A stretch of DNA of 64,000 nt from Leisingera aquaemixtae. GTDB lineage: Bacteria > Pseudomonadota > Alphaproteobacteria > Rhodobacterales > Rhodobacteraceae. The position numbers were made by a program, and so were the translations under genes. This document shows, piece by piece, positions 42,550 through 49,953 of this stretch (position 1 is the stretch's first letter; each line of letters begins with the position of its first letter). Location of the stretch: contig NZ_JAHVJQ010000004.1 of assembly GCF_019801145.1 (NCBI RefSeq), positions 469,231 to 533,230 of the forward strand. The letters are read 5' to 3'. The notes under the pieces were generated by a model. That model had not been told where the DNA came from. It worked only from the letters and a program-made list of their open reading frames with translations, and did no database searches.

Positions 42550-43554
42550 ATGACCAAGAAACTGCTTCTGAAAGACGTGGCCAAACTGGCCGGTGTCAGT
42601 GAAATGACGGCCTCCCGCGCGCTGCGCGGAGCCCCGGACGTGTCCGCCAAGACCAAGGCGAAGATCGAGGAAATCGCCCGCACCCATGGTTATGTGCCGA
42701 ATCGGATTGCCGGCTCCTTGTCCTCGCAATCTGTTAACCTGGTGGCGGTGGTGGTGCCGTCGCTGAACAGCTTTGTCTTCCCGGAGGTGCTTTCGGGCAT
42801 TTCCGCTGTCTTGAAGGACAGCCCGCTGAAGCCGGTGGTGGGGATTTCCGGCTATGACCTTGCAGAAGAGGAAAGTGTCATCCGCGAAATGCTGAGCTGG
42901 CGGCCTTCAGGCCTGATCGCTGCCGGGCTGGAGCATACCGGGGCCACCCGCCGGATGCTGCAGCAGGCCGATTGCCCGGTTGTTGAGGTAATGGATGTGG
43001 ACGGCGATCCGGTACGCCATTGTGTCGGCATTTCGCACCTGCAGGCAGGCCGCGAAATGGCAGAGCAGATCCTGGCGCGCGGCTACCGGAACATCGGCTT
43101 TATCGGCACCAAGATGCCGCAGGATTTCCGCGCCCGGAAACGCTTTGACGGATTCACGGACGGGCTGGCGGCGCAGAGCGTGACACTTTCGGATCTGGAG
43201 CATTATTCCGGTGAAAGTTCGATCCAGACCGGCCGCCAGCTGACGGCGCAGATGCTGGCGCGCAACCCGGGCCTTGATTGCATCTACTATTCCAGCGACG
43301 TGATGAGCGTTGGCGGGCTGATGCATTGCCTGGCCGCGGGCCTGTCGGTGCCCGGCGATATCGCCTTGGCAGGCTTCAACAATCTGCAGATCCTGCAGGG
43401 CTTGCCGCTGCAGCTCGCGACAACGGATGCCTGCCGCCATGAAATCGGCGAACGTGCGGCGCGGATCATCCTGAAATCACGGGAAACCGGCGGGGCAGAG
43501 GGGCTGGTTTTCGACCGCCTGACCCCGGCAATCAGCCTGGGAGAAACGCTCTAG
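42550..43554 (+). CDS. LacI-family transcriptional regulator
   Basis: A 334-residue regulator. Residues 7-55 are the LacI helix-turn-helix and hinge (LKDVAKLAGVSEMTASRALRG; HGYVPNRIAGSLSSQ). The rest is a periplasmic-binding-like effector domain (VAVVVPSLNSFVFPEVLSGI; GFIGTKMPQDFRARKRFDGF). The overall pattern resembles gluconate-type GntR repressors. GGAG and GGGGG before the ATG at 42550 decide the start, although the frame is open to 42478. It probably represses or activates the divergent gap gene and itself through the dyad at 42441-42464. Confidence 0.9.
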   Translation: MTKKLLLKDVAKLAGVSEMTASRALRGAPDVSAKTKAKIEEIARTHGYVPNRIAGSLSSQSVNLVAVVVPSLNSFVFPEVLSGISAVLKDSPLKPVVGISGYDLAEEESVIREMLSWRPSGLIAAGLEHTGATRRMLQQADCPVVEVMDVDGDPVRHCVGISHLQAGREMAEQILARGYRNIGFIGTKMPQDFRARKRFDGFTDGLAAQSVTLSDLEHYSGESSIQTGRQLTAQMLARNPGLDCIYYSSDVMSVGGLMHCLAAGLSVPGDIALAGFNNLQILQGLPLQLATTDACRHEIGERAARIILKSRETGGAEGLVFDRLTPAISLGETL

Positions 43555-43700
43555 CCCGCCGCCGCTGTCCGCGGCCGCGACGCAGAAGCCACCACCGCAG
43601 CCCCGCCCGCAGGCGATTTTCCTAGCTTTGGCCGGCGCGCCGGGGCAACCTGCGGGTATGGTTCCAGTTCAGCGCGGGTCGGCCCGGTAAAGGAGTGCAG

Positions 43701-43916
43701 ATGCCCAAGTACAATGACATGTTCGAGCTTTCGGTTGAGGATATGGACCTGATTGAAACCTCCTTGCGCCATACAAGGGATGCTCTGTCCAAGGCTCATC
43801 CGGAGGCCGGCAGCGCTGATGCGGAGACGCTGCGCCGGGTTCACGCGCTGCTGGGGCGGCTGCATAATCAGAAGATCTTCTATTACCCAAAGGACAAGGT
43901 CTACGTCAGCGGCTGA
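43701..43916 (+). CDS. Small conserved-looking protein of unknown function
   Basis: A 71-residue acidic, helix-rich protein opening PKYNDMFELSVEDMDLIETS and ending in NQKIFYYPKDKVYVSG. AAAGGAG five bases before the ATG at 43701 is a strong ribosome-binding site, and a good terminator follows, so it looks like a real independent gene. No signal peptide, membrane helix or known motif is seen. I do not recognise the family; a function cannot be given. Confidence 0.7.
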   Translation: MPKYNDMFELSVEDMDLIETSLRHTRDALSKAHPEAGSADAETLRRVHALLGRLHNQKIFYYPKDKVYVSG

Positions 43917-43935
43917 CGCCGGTTCTGAACAAAAC

Positions 43936-43965
43936 AGCGCTCCCCGCGGTGGCGGAGAGCGCTTT
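43936..43965 (+). terminator. Terminator between the small gene and the alcohol dehydrogenase gene
   Basis: AGCGCTCCCCGC (43936-43947) pairs with GCGGAGAGCGCT (43952-43963), loop GGTG, then TT. It serves the small gene on the plus strand and possibly the convergent operon. Confidence 0.75.
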
Positions 43966-43988
43966 GACCTGTCATTTTGACCTGTCAT
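43963..43988. repeat. 13-base perfect tandem duplication
   Basis: TTTGACCTGTCAT occurs twice head to tail (43963-43975 and 43976-43988), just after the terminator stem. It is a simple local duplication with no evident function. Confidence 0.8.
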
Positions 43989-43999
43989 GTGGTCTTTGC

Positions 44000-45145
44000 T
44001 TACATCGCGGCCTTGAACAGCTGGGTGAGGTTTTCCTCGGTCAGCTCGATGGGGTTGCCGCCGCAAGAGGGGTCAATGATGGCGCCTTTGACCAGTTCAG
44101 GGATGGCCGCTTCGGTGACACCCAGATCAGACAGCCCGCGCGGGATGCCCAAGGAGTCGTTCAGCTCTTGCACAAAGCTGCGGAAGCCATCGAAACCTCC
44201 GTCAATGCCCAGATAGGCCGCGGCCATGTTGAAACGGTCGGCAATCGCAGAGGCGTTGAACTCCAGCACGCTGGGCATGCAGACCGCATTGGTGGTGCCG
44301 TGGTGGGTGTTGAAATGGGCCCCCACCGGATGGCTCATCGCATGGATCGCGCCGAGCCCCTTCTGGAACGCTGTTGCGCCCATCGCCGCGGCCGACATCA
44401 TCTGCGCGCGGGCTTCGATATCGGTGCCGTCGGCATAGGCGCGCGGCAGGTAGTCCTTGACCAGCCGCATGCCCTCCAGCGCGATGCCTTGGGACATCGG
44501 GTGGTAGTGCGGGCTGCTGAACGCTTCGACGCAGTGGGCAAAGGCATCAAGCCCAGTGCCTGCGGTGATGAATTTGGGCATGCCGACCGTCAGCTCGGGA
44601 TCGCAGATCACCACTGCGGGCAGCACCTTCGGGTGGAAGATGATTTTCTTCTGGTGAGTGACGCTGTCGGTGATCACACTGGCGCGGCCCACTTCGGAAC
44701 CCGTGCCTGCGGTGGTCGGCACCGCGATGATCGGCGCGATGGCATCGGCATCGGCGCGGGTCCACCAGTCGCCGATGTCCTCGAAATCCCACACGGGCCG
44801 GGTCTGACCCGCCATGAAGGCCACCATCTTGCCGAGGTCCAGGCCGGAGCCGCCGCCGAAGGCGATCACCCCGTCATGGCCGCCTGCCTTGTAGGCGGCG
44901 ACGCCGGCGTCCAGGTTCTTCTCATTCGGGTTCGGATCAACGTCCGAGAACATGCCGCGGCCGAGGCCCGCGGCCTCCATGATGTCGAGGGTGCTTTGAG
45001 TGACCGGCAGGTCGGCCAGACCCTTGTCGGTGACCAGCAGCGGTTTCTTGATGCCGGCAGCGGCGCAGGCTTCCGCCAGTTCCTTGATCCGGCCTGCGCC
45101 GAATTTGATTGCGGTCGGGTAGGACCAGTTTCCAACGAGAGACAT
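44000..45145 (-). CDS. Iron-containing (group III) alcohol dehydrogenase
   Basis: A 381-residue Fe-ADH. The NAD site is VIAFGGGSGLDLGKMVA near residue 95. Metal ligands are in GTGLDAFAHCVEAFSSPHYHP (D-x3-H) and AIHAMSHPVGAHFNTHHG (two His). IAVPTTAGTGSEV is the family signature. It oxidises an alcohol or reduces an aldehyde. AAAGGAA precedes the ATG. It is the last gene of the long minus-strand operon, 64 bases after the aldehyde dehydrogenase, so the two probably act in sequence on an alcohol group of the substrate. Confidence 0.92.
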   Translation of the reverse strand: MSLVGNWSYPTAIKFGAGRIKELAEACAAAGIKKPLLVTDKGLADLPVTQSTLDIMEAAGLGRGMFSDVDPNPNEKNLDAGVAAYKAGGHDGVIAFGGGSGLDLGKMVAFMAGQTRPVWDFEDIGDWWTRADADAIAPIIAVPTTAGTGSEVGRASVITDSVTHQKKIIFHPKVLPAVVICDPELTVGMPKFITAGTGLDAFAHCVEAFSSPHYHPMSQGIALEGMRLVKDYLPRAYADGTDIEARAQMMSAAAMGATAFQKGLGAIHAMSHPVGAHFNTHHGTTNAVCMPSVLEFNASAIADRFNMAAAYLGIDGGFDGFRSFVQELNDSLGIPRGLSDLGVTEAAIPELVKGAIIDPSCGGNPIELTEENLTQLFKAAM

Positions 45146-45209
45146 GTTGTGTTCCTTTGATGCAAGTGGCCCGCCCCGGGAGGAGAAACGGGGCGGGCGG
45201 GGCCGTCCG

Positions 45210-46598
45210 TCAGCCGGTTACCTTTTTCAGGTGATAGGATTTCGGACGGGTCAGATTGTGATAGCCGATGACCGAGAGGCCGCCGCCGCGGCCGGTGTCC
45301 TTGCAGCCGGTCCAGCACAGGCCCGGATCCAGGTAGTCGGCGCGGTTCATGAAGACGGTGCCGGTCTCGATTTGATCCCCGACGGCTTGCGCCCGCTCTA
45401 CATCCTTGGTCCAGAGCGACGCCGTGAGGCCGAAGTCGCTGTCGTTCATCAGCCGGATGGCTTCCTCATCCGAGGAGACCTTCATGATGCCCACGACCGG
45501 GCCAAAGCTTTCCTCGCGCATCACCCGCATGTCGTGGGTCACGTTGGTCAGGATTTGCGGTGTCAGATAGGCGCCGCCGTCATCCTCGGCGAAGGTGTCG
45601 ATATGGGCCACGGCACCCGCTTCAACCGCCTCGGCGATCTGGCCGCGCACCTCGCTGGCAAAGCGCACATTGGCCATTGGGCCGATAGTGGTCTCCGCGT
45701 CCAGCGGGTTGCCCAGCTTGTAGCCCTTCACGATGGCAATGGCCTTTTCCAGGAAGGCGTCATAGAGGCTTTCATGCACGTAGATCCGTTCGATGCCGCA
45801 GCAGCACTGGCCGGAGTTGAACATGGCGCCATCAATCAGCGTGTCCACCGCCGCATCCAGATCGGCGTCCTCCATCACATAGCCGGGGTCCTTGCCGCCC
45901 AGCTCGGTGCCGACACCGGTGAAGGTGCCGGCCGCGGCGCGCTCCATCGCCTGACCGCCGCCTACCGAGCCGGTGAAGTTCACGAAGTTGAAGGCCTTGC
46001 TGGCAATCAGTTCCGAGGTGGTGCCGTGATCCAGAAAGACATTCTGGAACACATCTTCGGGAATGCCCGCGGAACGGAAGGCCTGCGCCATCCGCTCACC
46101 CACCAGCAGCGTCTGGGTCGCGTGCTTCAGCACCACGGTATTGCCGGCAATCAGCGCAGGCGCCACCGTGTTGATCGCGGTCATATAAGGGTAGTTCCAG
46201 GGGGCGACCACAAACACAACCCCATGCGGAATGCGCTTGATGTAGCGTTTGAAGGTTGCGTCCTCGCCCACTTCGATATCCGCAAGCGACTCTGCGGCGA
46301 TCTTTGCCATGTGGCCTGCGCGTTCGTTGAATCCGCCAAACTCGCCGCCATAACGCACCGGCCGGCCCATCATATGCGCCAGTTCCGGCACGATCTCATC
46401 GTTCATCGCGCCGACGGCAGCCACGCCCGCCATCACCAGATCAATGCGCTCCTGCAGCGGCCGGGCCGCCCAAGCGCCTTGCGCTGACCGCGCACGTTCT
46501 GCTGCCGCAAAGGCGTCCTCACGCGAGAGCACCTCGCGCTCTGCAAAGACCGATCCGTCGATCGGCGAGATGCATTTCAATACCTGGCCCATTGCCAT
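45210..46598 (-). CDS. NAD(P)-dependent aldehyde dehydrogenase (TRAP/GS operon)
   Basis: A 462-residue ALDH. The catalytic Cys is in FNSGQCCCGIERIYV near residue 270 and the Glu in TELGGKDPGYVME near 237. FVVAPWNYPYMTAI and FTGSVGGGQAMERAA form the cofactor site. The second and third cysteines after the nucleophile (QCCCG) resemble succinate-semialdehyde-type enzymes. A start at 46598 or 46592 is possible, both near GGAG. It follows the glutamine-synthetase-like gene and precedes the alcohol dehydrogenase. Confidence 0.9.
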   Translation of the reverse strand: MAMGQVLKCISPIDGSVFAEREVLSREDAFAAAERARSAQGAWAARPLQERIDLVMAGVAAVGAMNDEIVPELAHMMGRPVRYGGEFGGFNERAGHMAKIAAESLADIEVGEDATFKRYIKRIPHGVVFVVAPWNYPYMTAINTVAPALIAGNTVVLKHATQTLLVGERMAQAFRSAGIPEDVFQNVFLDHGTTSELIASKAFNFVNFTGSVGGGQAMERAAAGTFTGVGTELGGKDPGYVMEDADLDAAVDTLIDGAMFNSGQCCCGIERIYVHESLYDAFLEKAIAIVKGYKLGNPLDAETTIGPMANVRFASEVRGQIAEAVEAGAVAHIDTFAEDDGGAYLTPQILTNVTHDMRVMREESFGPVVGIMKVSSDEEAIRLMNDSDFGLTASLWTKDVERAQAVGDQIETGTVFMNRADYLDPGLCWTGCKDTGRGGGLSVIGYHNLTRPKSYHLKKVTG

Positions 46599-46628
46599 TC
46601 ACTCCATTCAGAAAGGGCCAAGGCCCTC

Positions 46629-46654
46629 TTCATCTTTCCGAAAACACTCCGGGG
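46629..46654 (-). repeat. 3'-end repeat, family C copy 4
   Basis: On the minus strand: CCCCGGAGTGTTTTCGGAAAG then ATGAA, 33 bases after the stop of the glutamine-synthetase-like gene and inside the operon. A GGGGCGCTACCCC hairpin sits just before it. Confidence 0.55.
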
Positions 46655-46686
46655 TTTGGGGTAGCGCCCCAAGCCGGCTGCGCGCC

Positions 46687-48039
46687 TCAGGCGCGCTCAA
46701 ATCCACGGGCGATCTCGTAGTCGGTGACCACCCGGTCGAAATCCTCGATCTCCACTTCCGCCGCGCGGACGTAGTGATCCACCACGTCATCACCAAGGGC
46801 TTTGCGGAGCATCTCCGAGCCTTTCAGAGCCGCCGCCGCATCACGCAGGGTGCCCGGGATCATGCCGGTATCGCCCTGGTAGACATCGCCCCGGGTGGGG
46901 GTCTGCAGTTCCAGCCCTTCCTCGATACCCGCAATGCCCGCGGCCAGCATGCCCGCCATCGCCAGATAGGGGTTCATGTCGGAACCCGGAATGCGGCATT
47001 CGACCCGGATCGCCTTGGTGCCGTCGCCGCAGAGCCTGTAGCCCGCAGTGCGGTTGTCCACCGACCAGATGATCCGTGTGGGCGCGAAGGTGCCCTTCAT
47101 GAAGCGTTTGTAGCTGTTGATGTAGGGCGCCATGAAGGCGGTGTAGTCAGGCGCGTATTTCAGCAGGCCTGCCATGTAATTCTTCATCAGGGCGGACATG
47201 CCCAGTTCGTCGCTCTCGTCAAAGAACGCGGGCTTGCCGTCCTGCCACAGCGACTGATGCACATGGGAGGAGGAGCCGACCTTGTCGTGGCTCCATTTTG
47301 GCAGGAAGGTCACCGCGTGGCCCTGTTGCTCGGCGATCTCCTTGATCGCGTGCTTGGCAATGGTGTGGAACTCCGCCGTGTCCATCGCCGCTGCGTATTT
47401 GATGTTGAGCTCCTCCTGGCCGGTCTCTGCCTCGCCCTTGGAGTTCTCGATCGGCAGCCCCGCATCCCACAGGTGGTTGCGGATCGGGCGCATCACATGC
47501 TCCTCGCGGGTGGTCTGCAGGATGTTGTAATCCTCGTTGTAGCCGGAGATCGGTTCCAGGTCGCGGAAGCCCGAGCGGCGGATCTCGTCAAAGCTCTTGG
47601 CGAACAGGAAGAATTCCAGCTCAGTGGCGCACATGGCGTCGTATCCCATCGCCTTCAGACGGTTCACCTGTTTCTTCAGGATCGCGCGGGGGGAGTGGGA
47701 GACTTCCTCGTGGGTGTGGTGATCCAGCACGTCGCACAGCACCATCACCGTCCCTTCCAGCCATGGCACCGGCCGCAGGGTGGAGAGGTCGGGCTTCATC
47801 ACATAGTCGCCATAGCCCCGCTCCCAGCTGGTCGAGGCATAGCCGTCCGGCGTCGCCATCGCCAGGTCAGTGGCCAGCAGGTAGTTGCAGCAATGGGTTT
47901 CCTCCCAGGCGCCATTCACGAAATGCTTGGCGTGGAAGCGCTTGCCCATCAGGCGGCCCTGCATGTCCACAAGGCAGACCAGAACGGTGTCAACGGTGCC
48001 ATCGGCAACCTGGTCCTTAAGAGTGTCGAAGGAGAGCAT
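46687..48039 (-). CDS. Glutamine-synthetase-like gamma-glutamyl ligase (TRAP operon)
   Basis: A 450-residue GS-superfamily protein close in form to gamma-glutamylputrescine synthetase (PuuA). VDMQGRLMGKRF opens the N-terminal beta-grasp domain, AMCATELEFFLF gives the first metal Glu, and GSSSHVHQSLW, INSYKRFMKGTFAPTRIIW and AIRVECRIPGSDMNPYLAMAG complete the active site. It should use ATP to join glutamate to an amine. Start at 48039 fits AAAGGG spacing; 48066 is open. It lies between the TRAP binding protein and the aldehyde/alcohol dehydrogenases, suggesting an imported amine or amino alcohol as substrate. Confidence 0.88.
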   Translation of the reverse strand: MLSFDTLKDQVADGTVDTVLVCLVDMQGRLMGKRFHAKHFVNGAWEETHCCNYLLATDLAMATPDGYASTSWERGYGDYVMKPDLSTLRPVPWLEGTVMVLCDVLDHHTHEEVSHSPRAILKKQVNRLKAMGYDAMCATELEFFLFAKSFDEIRRSGFRDLEPISGYNEDYNILQTTREEHVMRPIRNHLWDAGLPIENSKGEAETGQEELNIKYAAAMDTAEFHTIAKHAIKEIAEQQGHAVTFLPKWSHDKVGSSSHVHQSLWQDGKPAFFDESDELGMSALMKNYMAGLLKYAPDYTAFMAPYINSYKRFMKGTFAPTRIIWSVDNRTAGYRLCGDGTKAIRVECRIPGSDMNPYLAMAGMLAAGIAGIEEGLELQTPTRGDVYQGDTGMIPGTLRDAAAALKGSEMLRKALGDDVVDHYVRAAEVEIEDFDRVVTDYEIARGFERA

Positions 48040-48067
48040 GAGCGGCCCTTTGTCTGTTGCGCGCAAA

Positions 48068-48114
48068 ACTTTTCCGGGAAAAGTCTTGCCAAATTCCTTG
48101 GGGAAGGAATTTGG
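48068..48114 (-). terminator. Two hairpins between dctP and the ligase gene
   Basis: CCAAATTCCTT (48089-48099) and AAGGAATTTGG (48104-48114) form a perfect 11-base stem with loop GGGG. A second dyad ACTTTTCC/GGAAAAGT lies at 48068-48084. They stand in the 117-base gap after the binding-protein gene and probably limit read-through or protect the dctP mRNA end. Confidence 0.7.
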
Positions 48115-48156
48115 CCGACCGCGGTGCAGGCCAAATCCCGTGTTTCAACCGGTGCC

Positions 48157-49191
48157 TCAGCCGTAGCGGTAGGGGCGGCCGGCCTTCTGCATGTCAGCGT
48201 TATACTTCTTGAAGATCTCCACAACTTTCGCCTTGGTCTCGGACTCGGCTGCGATTTCATCCCAGAACTTCACCGCCGCGTCTTCGACCTGCTGCCATTC
48301 GTTGTCCGGAATGGTGGTCAGCTTCATCTTGTCGCCGTTCACGCGCAGGGAAGCTTCGCCGCCCCAGTACCACCACTGGCGGTAATAGTGCGACTGGTCG
48401 CAGCAGACGCGGAACAGGGTCTGCAGGTCTTCCGGCAGTTCCTCCCAGCGGCCCATGTTGGCGAAGAAGGAGCCCGCCCAGGCACCAGAAATGTTGTTGG
48501 TCAGGAAGTAGTCGGTCACGTCAGCCCAGCCAACGGTGTAGTCTTCGGTGATGCCCGACCAGGCAATGCCGTCCAACTCGCCGGTCTGCACTGCCACTTC
48601 GATGTCTTCCCAGGGCAGGGTGACCGGCACCACGCCGAACTGCGCCAGGAAACGGCCCGCGGTCGGGAAGGTGAAAACGCGCTTGCCCTTCAGGTCCGCC
48701 AACGAGTTGATCGGATCCTTGGTGGCAAAGTGGCAGGGGTCCCAGGCGCCGGCCGAGATGTGCTTGACGCCGACCTTGGAGTATTCCGCATCCCAAATCT
48801 CGTTCAGGCCGTACTGGTTGAACAGCACCGGCACGTCCAGCGAGTAGCGCGAGGCAAAGGGGAAGTAGCCGCCGAACACGGTGACCTCGGTGGGCGAGGC
48901 CATCGAGTCATCATCCGACTGCACCGCGTCGATGGTGCCGCGTTGCATGGCGCGGAACAGTTCGCCGGTGGGGACCAGCTGGTCGGCATAATAGAGCTCG
49001 ATCTGCATCCGGTCGCCGGCGATCTTGTTGAACATGTCGATGGCGGGTTTCACCACGTGTTCGGCCAGCGCCGCACCGGCATAGGTCTGCATCCGCCACT
49101 TGATGGTGGATTGTGCCAGTGCCGGCGTCGCCAGCGGTGCGGCCATAGCGCCGACGCCGGCGGTCTGCAAAAACTTACGTCTTGTTGTCAT
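48157..49191 (-). CDS. TRAP transporter substrate-binding protein (DctP family), Tat-type signal
   Basis: A 344-residue periplasmic protein. The N-terminus TTRRKFLQTAGVGAMAAPLA has the twin-arginine motif RRKFLQ, so it should be exported folded. TIKWRMQTYAGAALAEHVV opens the mature fold, and DLKGKRVFTFPTAGRFLAQFG is the DctP ligand-contact strand; DGIAWSGITEDYTVGWADVTDYF follows. The usual Arg after the LKG strand is present as KR. The long aromatic, polar pocket residues differ from C4-dicarboxylate proteins. GAGGAG precedes the ATG at 49191. The ligand is unknown; the operon suggests an amine derivative. Confidence 0.9.
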   Translation of the reverse strand: MTTRRKFLQTAGVGAMAAPLATPALAQSTIKWRMQTYAGAALAEHVVKPAIDMFNKIAGDRMQIELYYADQLVPTGELFRAMQRGTIDAVQSDDDSMASPTEVTVFGGYFPFASRYSLDVPVLFNQYGLNEIWDAEYSKVGVKHISAGAWDPCHFATKDPINSLADLKGKRVFTFPTAGRFLAQFGVVPVTLPWEDIEVAVQTGELDGIAWSGITEDYTVGWADVTDYFLTNNISGAWAGSFFANMGRWEELPEDLQTLFRVCCDQSHYYRQWWYWGGEASLRVNGDKMKLTTIPDNEWQQVEDAAVKFWDEIAAESETKAKVVEIFKKYNADMQKAGRPYRYG

Positions 49192-49218
49192 TACTTCCTC
49201 TCCTCTGTTGAACTTCAA

Positions 49219-49953
49219 TCAATGCCCGTGCCCGCAGGGCGCCAGGTTCCTGAACCCTTCACGGAGCCGTTGCGGTGCATTCTCGCGAAGGATGTCGCCA
49301 TGCGCGAGCACGACGGTTTCCGGTTTCCAGTCGAGCATCCGGGTCAGAGCCTTGCACAGCTTGTCCCGGTTGCCCGCAAAGGAGAACCAAATGTCAATCG
49401 GCATCTTGCCGTTCGGAGCAAGGATGCCCGCAGCCCAGGCCAGCGGCCGCACCCAGAACGGCAGTGTCTTGCTGGGCATATTCTCGATCAGGTCGGTCAA
49501 AACCAGCACTTTGGAGCGCTTGTGAAAGAAGACGACCTCGGTGTGCACCTTGCTGCCGCGGACAATCAGCTGCTCCAGCTCTGCCGCCCATTCCGGCGCC
49601 GGGCTGTCCTGCAGGTCGCGGTCGAAATTGATCTCCATCCCCTGGCTCCGTGCACGCTCCCGGACATTCGGCGAAGCCCAGGCTATGGCCTCCGGATAGG
49701 CCTGAGCCCATTCCGCGATATAGGCGTAGTGAATCCAGTTCGGGGACACCAGGTGGCGGACACGCCCCAGCGCCTCCAGCTCGGCAGCCAGCTGCTTGCT
49801 GAACTGGATCGGAGAATGCAGGAACAGGTCGCCATTTTCCAGGCGGATCACGGTCATCCGGGTCTGGAAGGGGATCTTGTAGAACCGGATCTTTGGGCCG
49901 TCCGCCAGCCAGATGTCCGGCCCCAGCGGCTGCAGGATGGTCTTATTTTCCAT
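49219..49953 (-). CDS. DUF4336 protein inside the TRAP operon
   Basis: A 244-residue cytosolic protein with the DUF4336 pattern: IWLADGPKIRFYKIPFQTRM, LVSPNWIHYAYIAEWAQAYPEA, VFFHKRSKVLVLTDLIEN and ETVVLAHGDILREN. The order of beta strands and the late HGD motif resemble metallo-beta-lactamase-type hydrolases, but the HxHxDH metal motif is missing. GGAG seven bases before the ATG at 49953 sets the start, giving an 11-base overlap with the large permease gene. A gene here, between permease and binding protein, is unusual. Its function is unknown. Confidence 0.75.
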   Translation of the reverse strand: MENKTILQPLGPDIWLADGPKIRFYKIPFQTRMTVIRLENGDLFLHSPIQFSKQLAAELEALGRVRHLVSPNWIHYAYIAEWAQAYPEAIAWASPNVRERARSQGMEINFDRDLQDSPAPEWAAELEQLIVRGSKVHTEVVFFHKRSKVLVLTDLIENMPSKTLPFWVRPLAWAAGILAPNGKMPIDIWFSFAGNRDKLCKALTRMLDWKPETVVLAHGDILRENAPQRLREGFRNLAPCGHGH

